Below are positions 7,492 to 15,212 of a stretch of DNA of 46,477 bases, piece after piece. The notes beneath the pieces were generated by a model that was not told the DNA's origin, did no database searches, and saw only the letters and a list, made by a program, of their open reading frames with translations. The stretch is taken from contig DAIOVG010000005.1 of the NCBI GenBank assembly GCA_036759125.1, positions 1-46,477 on the forward strand. Direction: 5' to 3'. Every line of letters begins with the position of its first letter. Within the stretch, counting starts at the first letter, position 1. Origin of the DNA: CAXXOK01 sp036759125. Its GTDB lineage: Bacteria > Bacillota > Clostridia > Christensenellales > Aristaeellaceae. The position numbers and the translations under genes are program-made.

Positions 7492-7518
7492 TTAGCACTC
7501 AACGTTGTTGAGTGCTAA
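7492..7518. promoter_or_regulatory. CIRCE element (HrcA operator)
   Basis: A perfect TTAGCACTC - 9 bases - GAGTGCTAA inverted repeat, the canonical HrcA operator. It lies upstream of htpG on the minus strand; no dnaK or groES operon is nearby. Confidence 0.97.
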
Positions 7519-7648
7519 TAAGCTCATTTATGTAAACTTTCTAGTAGATTCATATGAACTCGGTGAAAATATAACCCTAATCATGCAATTCTCGATATAT
7601 TCTGTAGCCGCTATTACCTTTGTTTCGCTAACTTTTATACCAAGTAAA

Positions 7649-7809
7649 AGGTGAATGATGATGAAGAGCCTGTGCGATGCCGCGATAGCAGTTCGTCAGG
7701 TTGGGTTCTGACAATCCGAAGTAGTAGCAGCGCTACGTCGAGGGTTGGAAGGCCCAAGATGGCTGAATGATAACCGGCATCGCGCAGGGGATTATATCAT
7801 CATTCGCCT
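7649..7809 (+). ncRNA. Candidate structured noncoding RNA, unassigned class
   Basis: Two stacked 14-bp stems: 7649-7662 with 7796-7809, and 7669-7682 with 7775-7788, separated by a 6/7-base internal loop. Each has one imperfect pair, and both are U-G wobbles if read on the plus strand but C-A mismatches on the minus, which favours a plus-strand RNA. The 92-base apical domain holds hairpins GTCAG/CTGAC (7695-7712) and GTAGC/GCTAC (7724-7736), plus a possible pseudoknot TTGGG (7701-7705) with CCCAA (7753-7757). A weak promoter TTACCT-16-TATACC (7614-7641) would start it at about 7648. There is no T-run after it. The 3' arm overlaps the tdk stop codon. A minus-strand extended -10 (TGATATAAT, 7799-7791) leaves the opposite orientation possible. 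Confidence 0.5.
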
Positions 7810-8354
7810 AAATTGCCCTCCGTCCAGTGCTTGCGGCACAGGGCTGTGTAGCTTTCGTTGCCGCCGAGTAAAATCTGCTCGCCCTCTTTGATCACCTTTC
7901 CATTGAAGATGCGCGTGGTATAGGTGGCCTTTTTCCCGCACCAGCAGACGGTTTTGATCTCCTCGATGGTATCCGCCCAGGCCATCAGCCAAAGGCTTCC
8001 CTCGAAAAACTCGCCCCGGAAATCCGTACGCAGGCCGTAGGCGACCACCGGAACGTTCAGCTCGTCGACGATATGCACCAGCTGCTCCACCTGGGCTTTG
8101 GTTAAAAACTGTGCCTCGTCGATGATCACGCAATCGAACTTCGTTACATCGTACTCGCCGATGTTTTCAAAAAAATCGCATTCGCAGCTCAGGCCACAGC
8201 GGGACGCCACAAACTTTGCCCCGTCGCGCTTGTCAAGCATGGGTTTGAGCATCAGCGCGTTCTGGCCGCGCTCCTGATAGTTATACTGCACCATGATGGC
8301 GTTGGCTGTTTTGGATGATCCCATCGCGCCGTAGCGGAAATAAAGCTTTGCCAA
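7800..8354 (-). CDS. tdk: Thymidine kinase
   Basis: A 184-residue type-II thymidine kinase (cytosolic pyrimidine salvage, thymidine to dTMP). The P-loop GAMGSSKT is at residues 9-16, the Walker-B-like DEAQF follows, then the YGLRTDFRG substrate loop and the zinc-site cysteines CWCGKK...CRKHW. I chose the TTG start at 8354, where GGAGGA lies six bases upstream and the protein begins MAKLYFRYG as its relatives do. The stop codon lies inside the outer stem of the candidate RNA. Confidence 0.95.
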   Translation of the reverse strand: MAKLYFRYGAMGSSKTANAIMVQYNYQERGQNALMLKPMLDKRDGAKFVASRCGLSCECDFFENIGEYDVTKFDCVIIDEAQFLTKAQVEQLVHIVDELNVPVVAYGLRTDFRGEFFEGSLWLMAWADTIEEIKTVCWCGKKATYTTRIFNGKVIKEGEQILLGGNESYTALCRKHWTEGNLGE

Positions 8355-8410
8355 ACGTATTCCTCCAACTTGATCCGTCCGCAATCCTGGCGACGGTTAG
8401 AATTTAGAAA

Positions 8411-9181
8411 TTACAGGATATGGAGATTGCAGATCATCCGGCACAGCTTCTCCGCTGCGTCGTCGGCAAACCCCTGATTCACAAACTGCGCAAGGTATGC
8501 CTTGGCGGCCTCCTCGGTGGGCAGCGCCAGCGCTAAATCAAACTGCGCCTTCTTGCCGGGCAGCATGTGTCGGGCCTCGTACTCTGTTGCGCTGTGCCGC
8601 ACAATCTCCCCCGGAACCTTGCCTGCCGGGGGTTTTGCTCTCTGCGCGTCCTGCGCCAGGCCAAACAGATAGGTCAGCACCTTGGGCGCCTGCGCCTCAA
8701 ACAGCTTGATCGCGCGGCCTGCGAGCCTGCGGCTTTTGGTCTGCATGCGAATATGCAGCATCGTCAGGTCGCCCTCCATCACCGACAGGCTGAGCCTGTA
8801 ATCGCCGCGCGTCGCGCTTTCATACGCGGCACGTACCTGCTGTTCCAGAGAGATGCGCTCCCGGAAAGCCGGCGCGGCAGCGTCCATTTTGTCCGCTATC
8901 TCGGTGGGTATCCGCTCGCCGAAGAGCTTGAGTGCCTGACGGCCTTCCCCGGTAAGATACACATGGTTCTTCAGCGATCCCGCACCGTATTCCACCTGCT
9001 TGGATGCTAAAAGTTTGTGCAGGCACAGGCGCATGGTGACATAGTCCATCAGCTCCAGCTCCGCCGCGAATGTCCACAGCGATAAATCCGTCACGTAACC
9101 CAGCACATCCACGCAGCGTAAAAGCGTGAGCATGTACTCGGTTTCGGATATATTCCTGGGCGCGGGTTTGATGGAGGACAT
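8411..9181 (-). CDS. DUF4364 family protein
   Basis: A 256-residue protein. The N-terminal half (residues about 10-80: ISETEYMLTLLRCVDVLGYVTDLSLWTFAAEL, and LCLHKLLASKQVEYG) has the winged-helix look of DUF4364 proteins common in Clostridia; the role is unproven, possibly DNA binding. I start at ATG 9181 with AGGTGA just upstream. It lies between an upstream terminator (9198-9233) and tdk, 56 bases apart, so it may be cotranscribed with tdk. Confidence 0.72.
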   Translation of the reverse strand: MSSIKPAPRNISETEYMLTLLRCVDVLGYVTDLSLWTFAAELELMDYVTMRLCLHKLLASKQVEYGAGSLKNHVYLTGEGRQALKLFGERIPTEIADKMDAAAPAFRERISLEQQVRAAYESATRGDYRLSLSVMEGDLTMLHIRMQTKSRRLAGRAIKLFEAQAPKVLTYLFGLAQDAQRAKPPAGKVPGEIVRHSATEYEARHMLPGKKAQFDLALALPTEEAAKAYLAQFVNQGFADDAAEKLCRMICNLHIL

Positions 9182-9197
9182 CGAATCACCTACACAC

Positions 9198-9233
9198 AAT
9201 AAAAAGAAAAGGGGCAAAGATGAACTTTGCCCC
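9198..9233 (-). terminator. Rho-independent terminator after the HPr-like gene
   Basis: Minus strand: a perfect 9-bp stem GGGGCAAAG/CTTTGCCCC with 5-base loop, followed by TTTTCTTTTT. Confidence 0.9.
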
Positions 9234-9293
9234 ATACATGACCCGTAAAGGGCCGATTACGCACTTTGGATTTGCCCCGCAGGGCAATGGTGA

Positions 9294-9521
9294 TCAGGCC
9301 ACGAAGGGCTTGACATCCGCCAGAAGATCATCACAGGACTCGGCGTAGATTTCCATGGTGATCGGCTTGGACAGATCCAGGCTGAAGATACCCAGAATGG
9401 ATTTGGCGTCTACCACATGGCGGCCGGCGCGAAGATCGACATCGTAGGGGTACCGGTTGATGATGTTGACGAATGATTTCACATTTTCAGCCAAACTCAG
9501 TTTGATGGTGACTGTTTTCAT
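9294..9521 (-). CDS. HPr-like protein lacking the active-site histidine
   Basis: A 75-residue protein with the HPr fold signature HVVDAKSILGIFSLDL, in which S41 corresponds to the regulatory Ser46. The segment where HPr has GIHARPA reads LAENVKSF, so the PEP-phosphorylated His15 is missing. It therefore cannot carry phosphate in sugar uptake. Crh of Bacillus is a known HPr paralogue that also lacks this histidine and acts only in regulation; a similar role is inferred here. It has a promoter (9549-9577), GGAGG RBS and its own terminator. No other PTS gene is in view. Confidence 0.82.
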   Translation of the reverse strand: MKTVTIKLSLAENVKSFVNIINRYPYDVDLRAGRHVVDAKSILGIFSLDLSKPITMEIYAESCDDLLADVKPFVA

Positions 9522-9548
9522 GCTTTTCGCCTCCTTTTACAATTCAAA

Positions 9549-9577
9549 AGTATACACTGCCAATGCTTAAAATGCAA
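9549..9577 (-). promoter_or_regulatory. Sigma-A promoter for the HPr-like gene
   Basis: Minus strand: TTGCAT (9577-9572), 17-base spacer, TATACT (9554-9549), about 30 bases ahead of the start codon. Confidence 0.7.
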
Positions 9578-9594
9578 GGATTTCAGAATATTTG

Positions 9595-10371
9595 TCAGGC
9601 AGAATCGTTATTCTTGCCACGATACGGTCCGCGATACTGCCAATCGACCTTTTTCTTGAAATAAATCCGGATGGCTTTGGCCGGGCACAGGTTGATGCAG
9701 CGGTAGCACTCCGTGCAGTTGGAAAGCGCCTTCGCCTTGCCGTTTTCCATGACCAGGTTGTGCATCGGGCAGCGTTTCACGCACAGGCCGCAGCCGGTGC
9801 ACTCCCCGCCGATTTCCACAGAAGACTTCGCAAGCTGCTCCATGCGCGGCTCAAACGCGCCCTGCACCAGCCCCAGCAGGCGGGAAAACGGATTGAACCC
9901 GCGCTTGACGGAAATCCCTGTCCGAAGATTGCCGCAGATCCGGCGTATTTTCCGCTGCGCGGCAGCCAGCTGGCGCTTGGCGCGCTTATCGCCCGTGCGA
10001 GGAAAGATAAACAGATTGCTGATGTTGTTGGGCATTGTGATGTGTTCGGCATATAGCACACGGTAGGTGTTCCGCTCCAGCATATCGGTAAAGCAGCGCG
10101 CCCCGTCGCCGGAAAAGCCCATTTGCGTGGCGAGAATAACGAGCTGCTTGTCCAGCAGATCCGCCTTGTGGCTTTGGACGAACTCCCTGAGGATACGCGG
10201 CACGCGCGAGGCATACACCGGGTAGACGAATGCAACAGTGTCGGCAGCCGCAATCAGGCCGCTGAAGTCCGTCGTCTCCTCAATGCTGAGGCAATCGCCG
10301 CCCATATCCGCCGCAAACAGCTCCGCGACATATTTCGAGTTACCCGTTCCGGAAAAGTAAAGGGTCAGCAT
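9595..10371 (-). CDS. EFR1-type flavodoxin-ferredoxin fusion
   Basis: A 258-residue electron-transfer protein. Residues 1-165 form a flavodoxin-like domain (TLYFSGTGNSKYVAE is the FMN phosphate loop). Residues about 195-245 hold two 4Fe-4S ferredoxin motifs, CTGCGLCVKRCP and CTECYRCINLCP. It matches the EFR1 family (ferredoxin with N-terminal flavodoxin domain) of anaerobes; the partner is unknown. I start at ATG 10371, after AGGAAC; the longer frame (to 10473) lies over comFC. It sits 35 bases after comFC. Confidence 0.9.
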   Translation of the reverse strand: MLTLYFSGTGNSKYVAELFAADMGGDCLSIEETTDFSGLIAAADTVAFVYPVYASRVPRILREFVQSHKADLLDKQLVILATQMGFSGDGARCFTDMLERNTYRVLYAEHITMPNNISNLFIFPRTGDKRAKRQLAAAQRKIRRICGNLRTGISVKRGFNPFSRLLGLVQGAFEPRMEQLAKSSVEIGGECTGCGLCVKRCPMHNLVMENGKAKALSNCTECYRCINLCPAKAIRIYFKKKVDWQYRGPYRGKNNDSA

Positions 10372-10406
10372 TCCAAGTTCCTTTCTTTGTACGCGATATA
10401 TCCGCG

Positions 10407-11078
10407 CTATGCCCGGCAGGCTGTGAGGGCCAGCACGCGCATGGCGCCGGCGGCATACAGCACCCGCGCGCACTCGCAGGCCGTCGCGCCCGTGGTGAGT
10501 ACGTCGTCGATCAGCAATACCGTTTTGTCGCGCACCGCCTGGGCGTCATGGATGATAAACGCCCCCACAATTTGCTTTTTACGCTCGTCGCGGGTCTTGC
10601 CCACCTGCGAGGCGGCATGGCGGACGCGCCTGAGCGCTCCGGTTGCCTGCGGCATACCGGTGATCTGTGTAAACGCGTCGCACAGTACCTGCGCCTGCGC
10701 ATAGCCGCGCTTGCGCGCCTGCTTGGGGTATGATGGCACGGCCACGCAGACCTCCGCCGCCCGCAGCTTGGGCATGCGCACAAAGCGGGCGGCCATGCCC
10801 TGCGCCAGGGGCTGTGCGGCAGCCCGATCGGACGCGTATTTCAGGCTGCGCGTAAGCTCCGCCGCCATGCCGTCGTAGGCATAGGCGGACGCGGCAAGCA
10901 ACTGCTCAGGCTTAAAATGAATTTCCTCATCCCTGCGCTTGAAGGTGCAGCGGTTAAGAGCATCCTGGCAAGGCGTACACAGCAGGCCTTCCCCCTGGGT
11001 TAACAGACAGCCGCAGCCATGGCAGCACAAGCGCTGCGGGAACAAAAGCTGCAACGTACCCTCAAGCATTGTATTCAT
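10407..11078 (-). CDS. comFC: ComF-family phosphoribosyltransferase-like protein
   Basis: A 223-residue ComFC homologue. It has an N-terminal four-cysteine zinc site (CCHGCGCLL and CTPC) and a C-terminal PRPP-loop motif (VLLIDDVLTTGATACECA). ComFC aids integration of incoming single-stranded DNA in natural transformation, and the family is also found in non-competent bacteria. The start ATG overlaps the recD2 stop as ATGA (4-bp overlap), so translation is coupled; GGAGGC lies upstream. A longer reading frame (to 11309) lies inside recD2. Confidence 0.9.
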   Translation of the reverse strand: MNTMLEGTLQLLFPQRLCCHGCGCLLTQGEGLLCTPCQDALNRCTFKRRDEEIHFKPEQLLAASAYAYDGMAAELTRSLKYASDRAAAQPLAQGMAARFVRMPKLRAAEVCVAVPSYPKQARKRGYAQAQVLCDAFTQITGMPQATGALRRVRHAASQVGKTRDERKKQIVGAFIIHDAQAVRDKTVLLIDDVLTTGATACECARVLYAAGAMRVLALTACRA

Positions 11079-13300
11079 TGGGCAAGCGCCTCCAGCCTGG
11101 CCTGCAGGGTGGTATAGCGCTTGACGATGCGGTTGTTGTTCACCATGCGCGCAATAACATCCTCCTGCCCGACCAGCACCACCAGCTCCCGCGCGCGCGT
11201 CAGCGCGGTGTACAGAAGGTTGCGGACCATGAGCATCGGCGGGCCGCCGACCACCGGCATGACCACCACGGGGAACTCGCTCCCCTGGCTTTTGTGCACG
11301 GTCAGGCAATAGGCCAGCTCCAGCAGGTCCAGCTGCTCCTTCTGGTAGCTTACGTAGCGTTCCTCATCAAAGCAGACGGTCATGCGGTGCTCGTCCGCGT
11401 CGATGGACTCGATGTAGCCGACGTCGCCGTTGAATACGCCCGTGCCTTCCTCCTGCCCGTCGGCGGTGTCGCGGATGAACACGATCTGGTAATTGTTCTT
11501 GGTCTGAATCACCTTATCCCCCTGGCGGAATTCCGTATCCCCGTGCTGCAGCGAGGGCAGCCCTTTGCGGGCGGGGTTCAGGGCATTTTGCAGCACGCGG
11601 TTGAGGGCAATGCTGCCGCAATCGCCCTTCTTGGTCGGGGTGAGCACCTGCATCATATGCACGGTGTGCCTGCGGCGGTCCTTTTCCGGCAGCTTCAGGT
11701 ACTCCGGCAGGCGTTTTTGCAGCAGATTGCAGATCGTTTTGGCGGTCTCTATCGGCCCGAAGCGGCGTTCAAAGAAGAAGTCCGTCCCCTTTTGGTTCAG
11801 GAAGGGCAGCTTTCCCTCGTTGATGCGGTGAGAGTTGATGACGATCATGCTCTGCTCAGCCTGCCGGAAGATTTCCTTGAGCCGTACCGTGGGCAGAATA
11901 TCGCTTTCCAAAAGATCGCGTAGCACGTTGCCCGCGCCGACGCTGGGCAGCTGATCGGCGTCGCCGACCAAAATCAGGCGTGTGCCGGGCAGGGTTGCGG
12001 TCAGCAGCGCGCGCATCAGGGTGACGTCCACCATGCTCATTTCATCCACAATCAGGCAATCCGTTTCCAGCGGGTTATCCTCCCGCCGCTGGAACACGTT
12101 GGCCTCTCCGTTGTACTCCAGCATCCGGTGGATGGTTTTGGCCTCGGCCCCGGTCGCCTCCGACATGCGCTTGGCCGCGCGGCCCGTGGGTGCGCAGAGC
12201 AAAATTTCGTTATCCTCTTCCAGCAGATGCAAAATGCACTTGATAATCGTGGTTTTCCCCGTGCCGGGCCCGCCTGTAATGATGATAACGCCCTCTTCCA
12301 CCGCGCCGCGCACGGCTTTACGCTGGAGCTCTGAAAGGCGTATACCCTGCTCTTCCTCCAGCTGTGCAATGCGGCGGGGAAAATCATCCACCTTTTTATA
12401 GGGGCGCGATTCCATCAGGTAGGAAAGCCGTGTGGCGATCTCCTGCTCGGCATGAAAATAGTAGGGCAGGCACAGGCAGGTGTCCTCCTGCCCGGGCAGC
12501 TCGGTGGCGATGATAATGCGCTGTAAAAGCGCCTGGGTGATCTCCCTTTCCACCAGCGCTTCATCGACCTGCAACAGCCTGCACGCCTGCTCCCTGAGCA
12601 TGGGCTCGGGCAGGTAGGTGTGCCCGTACCCATTGGCGGCTTCCGACAGCAGGTGGTACAGCGCCGACCGCAGCCTGAACTCGCTGCGCGGATCAATGCC
12701 GGCGGACAGCGCAATGCGGTCGGCGGTTAAAAAGCCGATGCCATCGATATCCAGCACGAGCCGGTACGGGTTCTCCTTGATGATGGCGATGGTATCGGAA
12801 CCGTAACGCTTGGCAATCTTCCCGGCCAGACCCGGCGTGATGCCGTGATTCTGCAAAAAGATCATCACACGGCGCGTGCCCACCTGCTCGGTGTAGCTTT
12901 CGGCGATCATTTTGGCGCGTTTTGGGCCGATGCCGGAGATCTCCACCAGGCGATACGGCGCCTTGTCGAGCATCTCAATGGTGTCCATGCCAAAGTAGCT
13001 GACGATCAGCTTGGCCGTCGCCTGCCCCACGCCGCGGATGAGCCCCGAGCCCAGATAGCGCTCAATCGCGGGGAGCGAATCCGGCGGGGAGATCTCATAG
13101 CTTTTGGCAATGAACTGGCGGCCGTAAACAGGGTGCTCGCCCCAGTCGCCCGAGAACGTCACCAGCTCGCCGGCGGAAAGCTCCGGCATGACGCCTACGA
13201 CCGTCTGCTCGGAGACGCCCGCCTGCACCCGCACCACAGAGTAGCCGTTATCACTGTTGCGGAATGTGGTGTCCAGCACAGTCGCCGCCAGCTGTTCCAT
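11075..13300 (-). CDS. recD2: RecD2-type ATP-dependent DNA helicase
   Basis: A 741-residue superfamily-1B 5'-3' helicase. The N-terminal region holds helix-hairpin-helix pairs (ISGIGPKRAK near 121-130, LDIDGIGF near 183-190). The P-loop GGPGTGKT is at 343-350, followed by DEMSMVD, LVGDADQLPSVGAGNV and the C-terminal motif YCLTVHKSQGSEF. RecD2 acts in repair in bacteria without RecBCD. I start at ATG 13300 (GGAG seven bases upstream), 16 codons inside the longest frame, because the promoter -10 lies at 13323-13328. It forms an operon with comFC. Confidence 0.94.
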   Translation of the reverse strand: MEQLAATVLDTTFRNSDNGYSVVRVQAGVSEQTVVGVMPELSAGELVTFSGDWGEHPVYGRQFIAKSYEISPPDSLPAIERYLGSGLIRGVGQATAKLIVSYFGMDTIEMLDKAPYRLVEISGIGPKRAKMIAESYTEQVGTRRVMIFLQNHGITPGLAGKIAKRYGSDTIAIIKENPYRLVLDIDGIGFLTADRIALSAGIDPRSEFRLRSALYHLLSEAANGYGHTYLPEPMLREQACRLLQVDEALVEREITQALLQRIIIATELPGQEDTCLCLPYYFHAEQEIATRLSYLMESRPYKKVDDFPRRIAQLEEEQGIRLSELQRKAVRGAVEEGVIIITGGPGTGKTTIIKCILHLLEEDNEILLCAPTGRAAKRMSEATGAEAKTIHRMLEYNGEANVFQRREDNPLETDCLIVDEMSMVDVTLMRALLTATLPGTRLILVGDADQLPSVGAGNVLRDLLESDILPTVRLKEIFRQAEQSMIVINSHRINEGKLPFLNQKGTDFFFERRFGPIETAKTICNLLQKRLPEYLKLPEKDRRRHTVHMMQVLTPTKKGDCGSIALNRVLQNALNPARKGLPSLQHGDTEFRQGDKVIQTKNNYQIVFIRDTADGQEEGTGVFNGDVGYIESIDADEHRMTVCFDEERYVSYQKEQLDLLELAYCLTVHKSQGSEFPVVVMPVVGGPPMLMVRNLLYTALTRARELVVLVGQEDVIARMVNNNRIVKRYTTLQARLEALAQ

Positions 13301-13322
13301 TATCTCACTCCATTTCGTATGC

Positions 13323-13352
13323 ATTATATCATATTTACGGAATTGCATACAA
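13323..13352 (-). promoter_or_regulatory. Promoter of recD2-comFC
   Basis: Minus strand: TTGTAT (13352-13347), 18-base spacer, perfect extended -10 TGATATAAT (13331-13323). Confidence 0.7.
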
Positions 13353-13469
13353 TATATGCCAATTTATGCGATTCTATTACGATTTGTGTTGAAACCAATG
13401 AATTTTTACTGTTTCTATGAACGGTATGTGATATTTACTTTACGTATCTCTAACATATTCTATATATTG

Positions 13470-13498
13470 TTGTTTTACAAAGATTGCTACACTATAAT
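13470..13498 (+). promoter_or_regulatory. Promoter for the peptidoglycan-binding protein gene
   Basis: TTGTTT (13470-13475), 17-base spacer, TATAAT (13493-13498). The leader to the TTG start is about 135 bases. Confidence 0.55.
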
Positions 13499-13639
13499 AT
13501 GGGTAATGATTCATGCGTCGATGGATGGGTATCGCCGCTTCCATGCGCATATTCGTATACCCGTTTATGGACAACCTGGACTCGTGCGTTTACACTTACC
13601 CCCGCAATGTCGCTGACACAAGGATCGGAGGCGTTCCAT

Positions 13640-14194
13640 TTGGCACACAATCGATCTGCCAGGATTCTAGGCTTTCTTTTGTGTCTGATCATGGTCGTAA
13701 GTATCGCGGGCTCAGCATTTGCATACGATACCATCATCTACGGTTCCGTGGATGATAATGTGTTATATATGCAGCGGGCGCTGCAGGCGCTGGGGTATCT
13801 TGGCGCAACGGAACGCGACGGCGTCTTCGGCCGCAAAACGCTGGTGGCCGTGTGCTGGTTCCAGGCTGATATGAACATGACGGTCGACGGCATACCGGGG
13901 AACGAAACGCTGACGAAGCTTTACGCCCTTTACGAAACGGCGATCTCCAAAACGCAGGACGCTGATGCCGAGGAGTTCCAGCGCCTGTCGTTTGGCAGCA
14001 AGGGCCTGCTGGTGGAATACCTGCAAAGCAAGCTGGGCCAGCTGGTATACTACACCGGGTATGTGGACGGCTTCTACGGCGTACAAACCAAACAGGCCGT
14101 GATCGCTTACCAGGAAGACAACCACCTTTTTGTAGACGGTGTGGTGTACAAGGATACCTGGCTAAGCCTGTTCGGCTCGCTGGAGCTGCCGTAA
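13640..14194 (+). CDS. Exported peptidoglycan-binding protein
   Basis: A 184-residue protein. I chose the TTG start at 13640, with GGAGG eight bases upstream; a longer in-frame extension lacks an RBS and would bury the signal peptide. Residues 1-30 form a signal peptide (ARILGFLLCLIMVVSIAGSAFA). Two peptidoglycan-binding-1 repeats follow: about 37-90 (DNVLYMQRALQALGYLG...DGVFGRKTLVAVCWFQ) and about 115-180 (GLLVEYLQSKLG...DGFYGVQTKQAVIAYQ). There is no catalytic domain, so it likely only anchors to or senses the wall. Its 3' end abuts the convergent gene by 11 bases with no terminator visible. Confidence 0.85.
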   Translation: MAHNRSARILGFLLCLIMVVSIAGSAFAYDTIIYGSVDDNVLYMQRALQALGYLGATERDGVFGRKTLVAVCWFQADMNMTVDGIPGNETLTKLYALYETAISKTQDADAEEFQRLSFGSKGLLVEYLQSKLGQLVYYTGYVDGFYGVQTKQAVIAYQEDNHLFVDGVVYKDTWLSLFGSLELP

Positions 14195-14205
14195 GCTATC
14201 GAGTA

Positions 14206-14694
14206 TTAATCTTTCAGCCAGTCCTGGTATCGTTCCTTGGGATAGAGGCTTTTCATCATATGGATCATAAACTGATACTCCTCCTCTGAAAAGAAGGAGG
14301 CGTATTTTTGGTACAAAACACGCAGCGCAGAAAGGCTTTCGTGCTGCAGGGCATATTCGTTCAGCTTTTCAAAGTTGGACGAAAACGGCGTCATGCGGTC
14401 AAACATCAAGCCCATCAAATCGTCCGTCATAAACTCGATATCCCGCAGGGACAGCCGCCTGGTCTGGTAGTTTTCCACCATGATGCACATGCTGGAGCGC
14501 GTCAGCTTATTGATACGCACCAATAGATGCTGCTCCAGCCTTGCGCGCAGCTGTTCGAAGGTTTCCCGCACCGGGGAGTACTGCATCATTTGATAGCTGA
14601 GCTCCTGGGAAAGCGGGGTGGACATCAGGAACAAAGCGCCTAACCAGGGCCTGAGCGCATCGTTTACGTCGTCAAGATGGATGGGAACGGGCAT
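14206..14694 (-). CDS. Uncharacterised protein, 162 residues
   Basis: I do not recognise the family. It is a mostly helical soluble protein without signal peptide or membrane segment. Visible features are a Met/Gln-rich stretch (QELSYQMMQYSPVRETFEQL), an internal LEQHLLVRINKLTRSS and a charged end (YPKERYQDWLKD). AGGAGGAG immediately precedes the ATG, which makes it a convincing gene. A perfect TATAAT on the minus strand at 14753-14748 is a likely -10. Its neighbour dnaA diverges on the other side of a 0.5-kb gap; no functional link is implied. Confidence 0.7.
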   Translation of the reverse strand: MPVPIHLDDVNDALRPWLGALFLMSTPLSQELSYQMMQYSPVRETFEQLRARLEQHLLVRINKLTRSSMCIMVENYQTRRLSLRDIEFMTDDLMGLMFDRMTPFSSNFEKLNEYALQHESLSALRVLYQKYASFFSEEEYQFMIHMMKSLYPKERYQDWLKD

Positions 14695-15212
14695 AGCTCC
14701 TCCTCATACCGCAAAGTGCACCGTCGGTTTTACAGGGTTGGAATAGGATTATATTCTACAATTTCGTGACAATTTCCTTTCCGTCCTTCATAATTTCATC
14801 GCCATTCAGGTATCAAGAGGCAGAAATGATATATGTCGGCAAGGCTAACGCGCTTCACAATTTTTTAAGATGAAATAACCGTAATGTTTATTCATTCTTT
14901 GTCACATATTATACGCAGAAATGCGATGATCTTTTAACCGCATCTATACCTTGCGTCGACGCTGAGCGCCGTCTACTATCACTGGTAGTTCATACAAGAA
15001 GAATCAACGGATACTATGCAATATCTGATACCATAAGGCTTCTTGCCAAGCCCTCTGATTTCTGCTATGATTGGAAAGAAAAAAAGGTACATCACGGTTG
15101 GCAGCTATATACCACTACGCCGATGCGAATGTGCACAGTTCAGTGTTGAAATTAGTGCATATTTATTGACTATTCATGAATACCAATGATCTTGCCGGAA
15201 GGATGGAACAGT
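14695..15212. other. Intergenic region upstream of dnaA without canonical DnaA boxes
   Basis: About 520 bases, clearly more AT-rich than the flanks. It contains a minus-strand TATAAT (14753-14748) for the 162-residue gene. I looked on both strands for TTATNCACA and one-mismatch versions and saw no cluster, so there is no readable oriC here. No gene, terminator hairpin or known RNA is apparent, and no convincing dnaA promoter either. Confidence 0.5.

Larger units (their letters stand above)
13301..13639. other. Divergent intergenic region, AT-rich
   Basis: About 340 bases between recD2 (minus) and a peptidoglycan-binding protein gene (plus). It holds a promoter for each side (13323-13352 minus, 13470-13498 plus). 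A second, weaker plus-strand candidate is TTTACG-16-TATATA at 13439-13466. Otherwise I see no gene or stable RNA. Confidence 0.6.

Noticed and set aside
6394..7518. 374-codon plus-strand frame opposite htpG
   Set aside because: Shadow of htpG; its end crosses the CIRCE element and it has no recognisable domain.
11069..11923. 284-codon plus-strand frame opposite recD2
   Set aside because: Antisense to a conserved helicase; low-complexity shadow composition.
14695..15212. Origin of replication next to dnaA
   Set aside because: AT-rich and in the classic place, but no DnaA-box cluster could be read on either strand.
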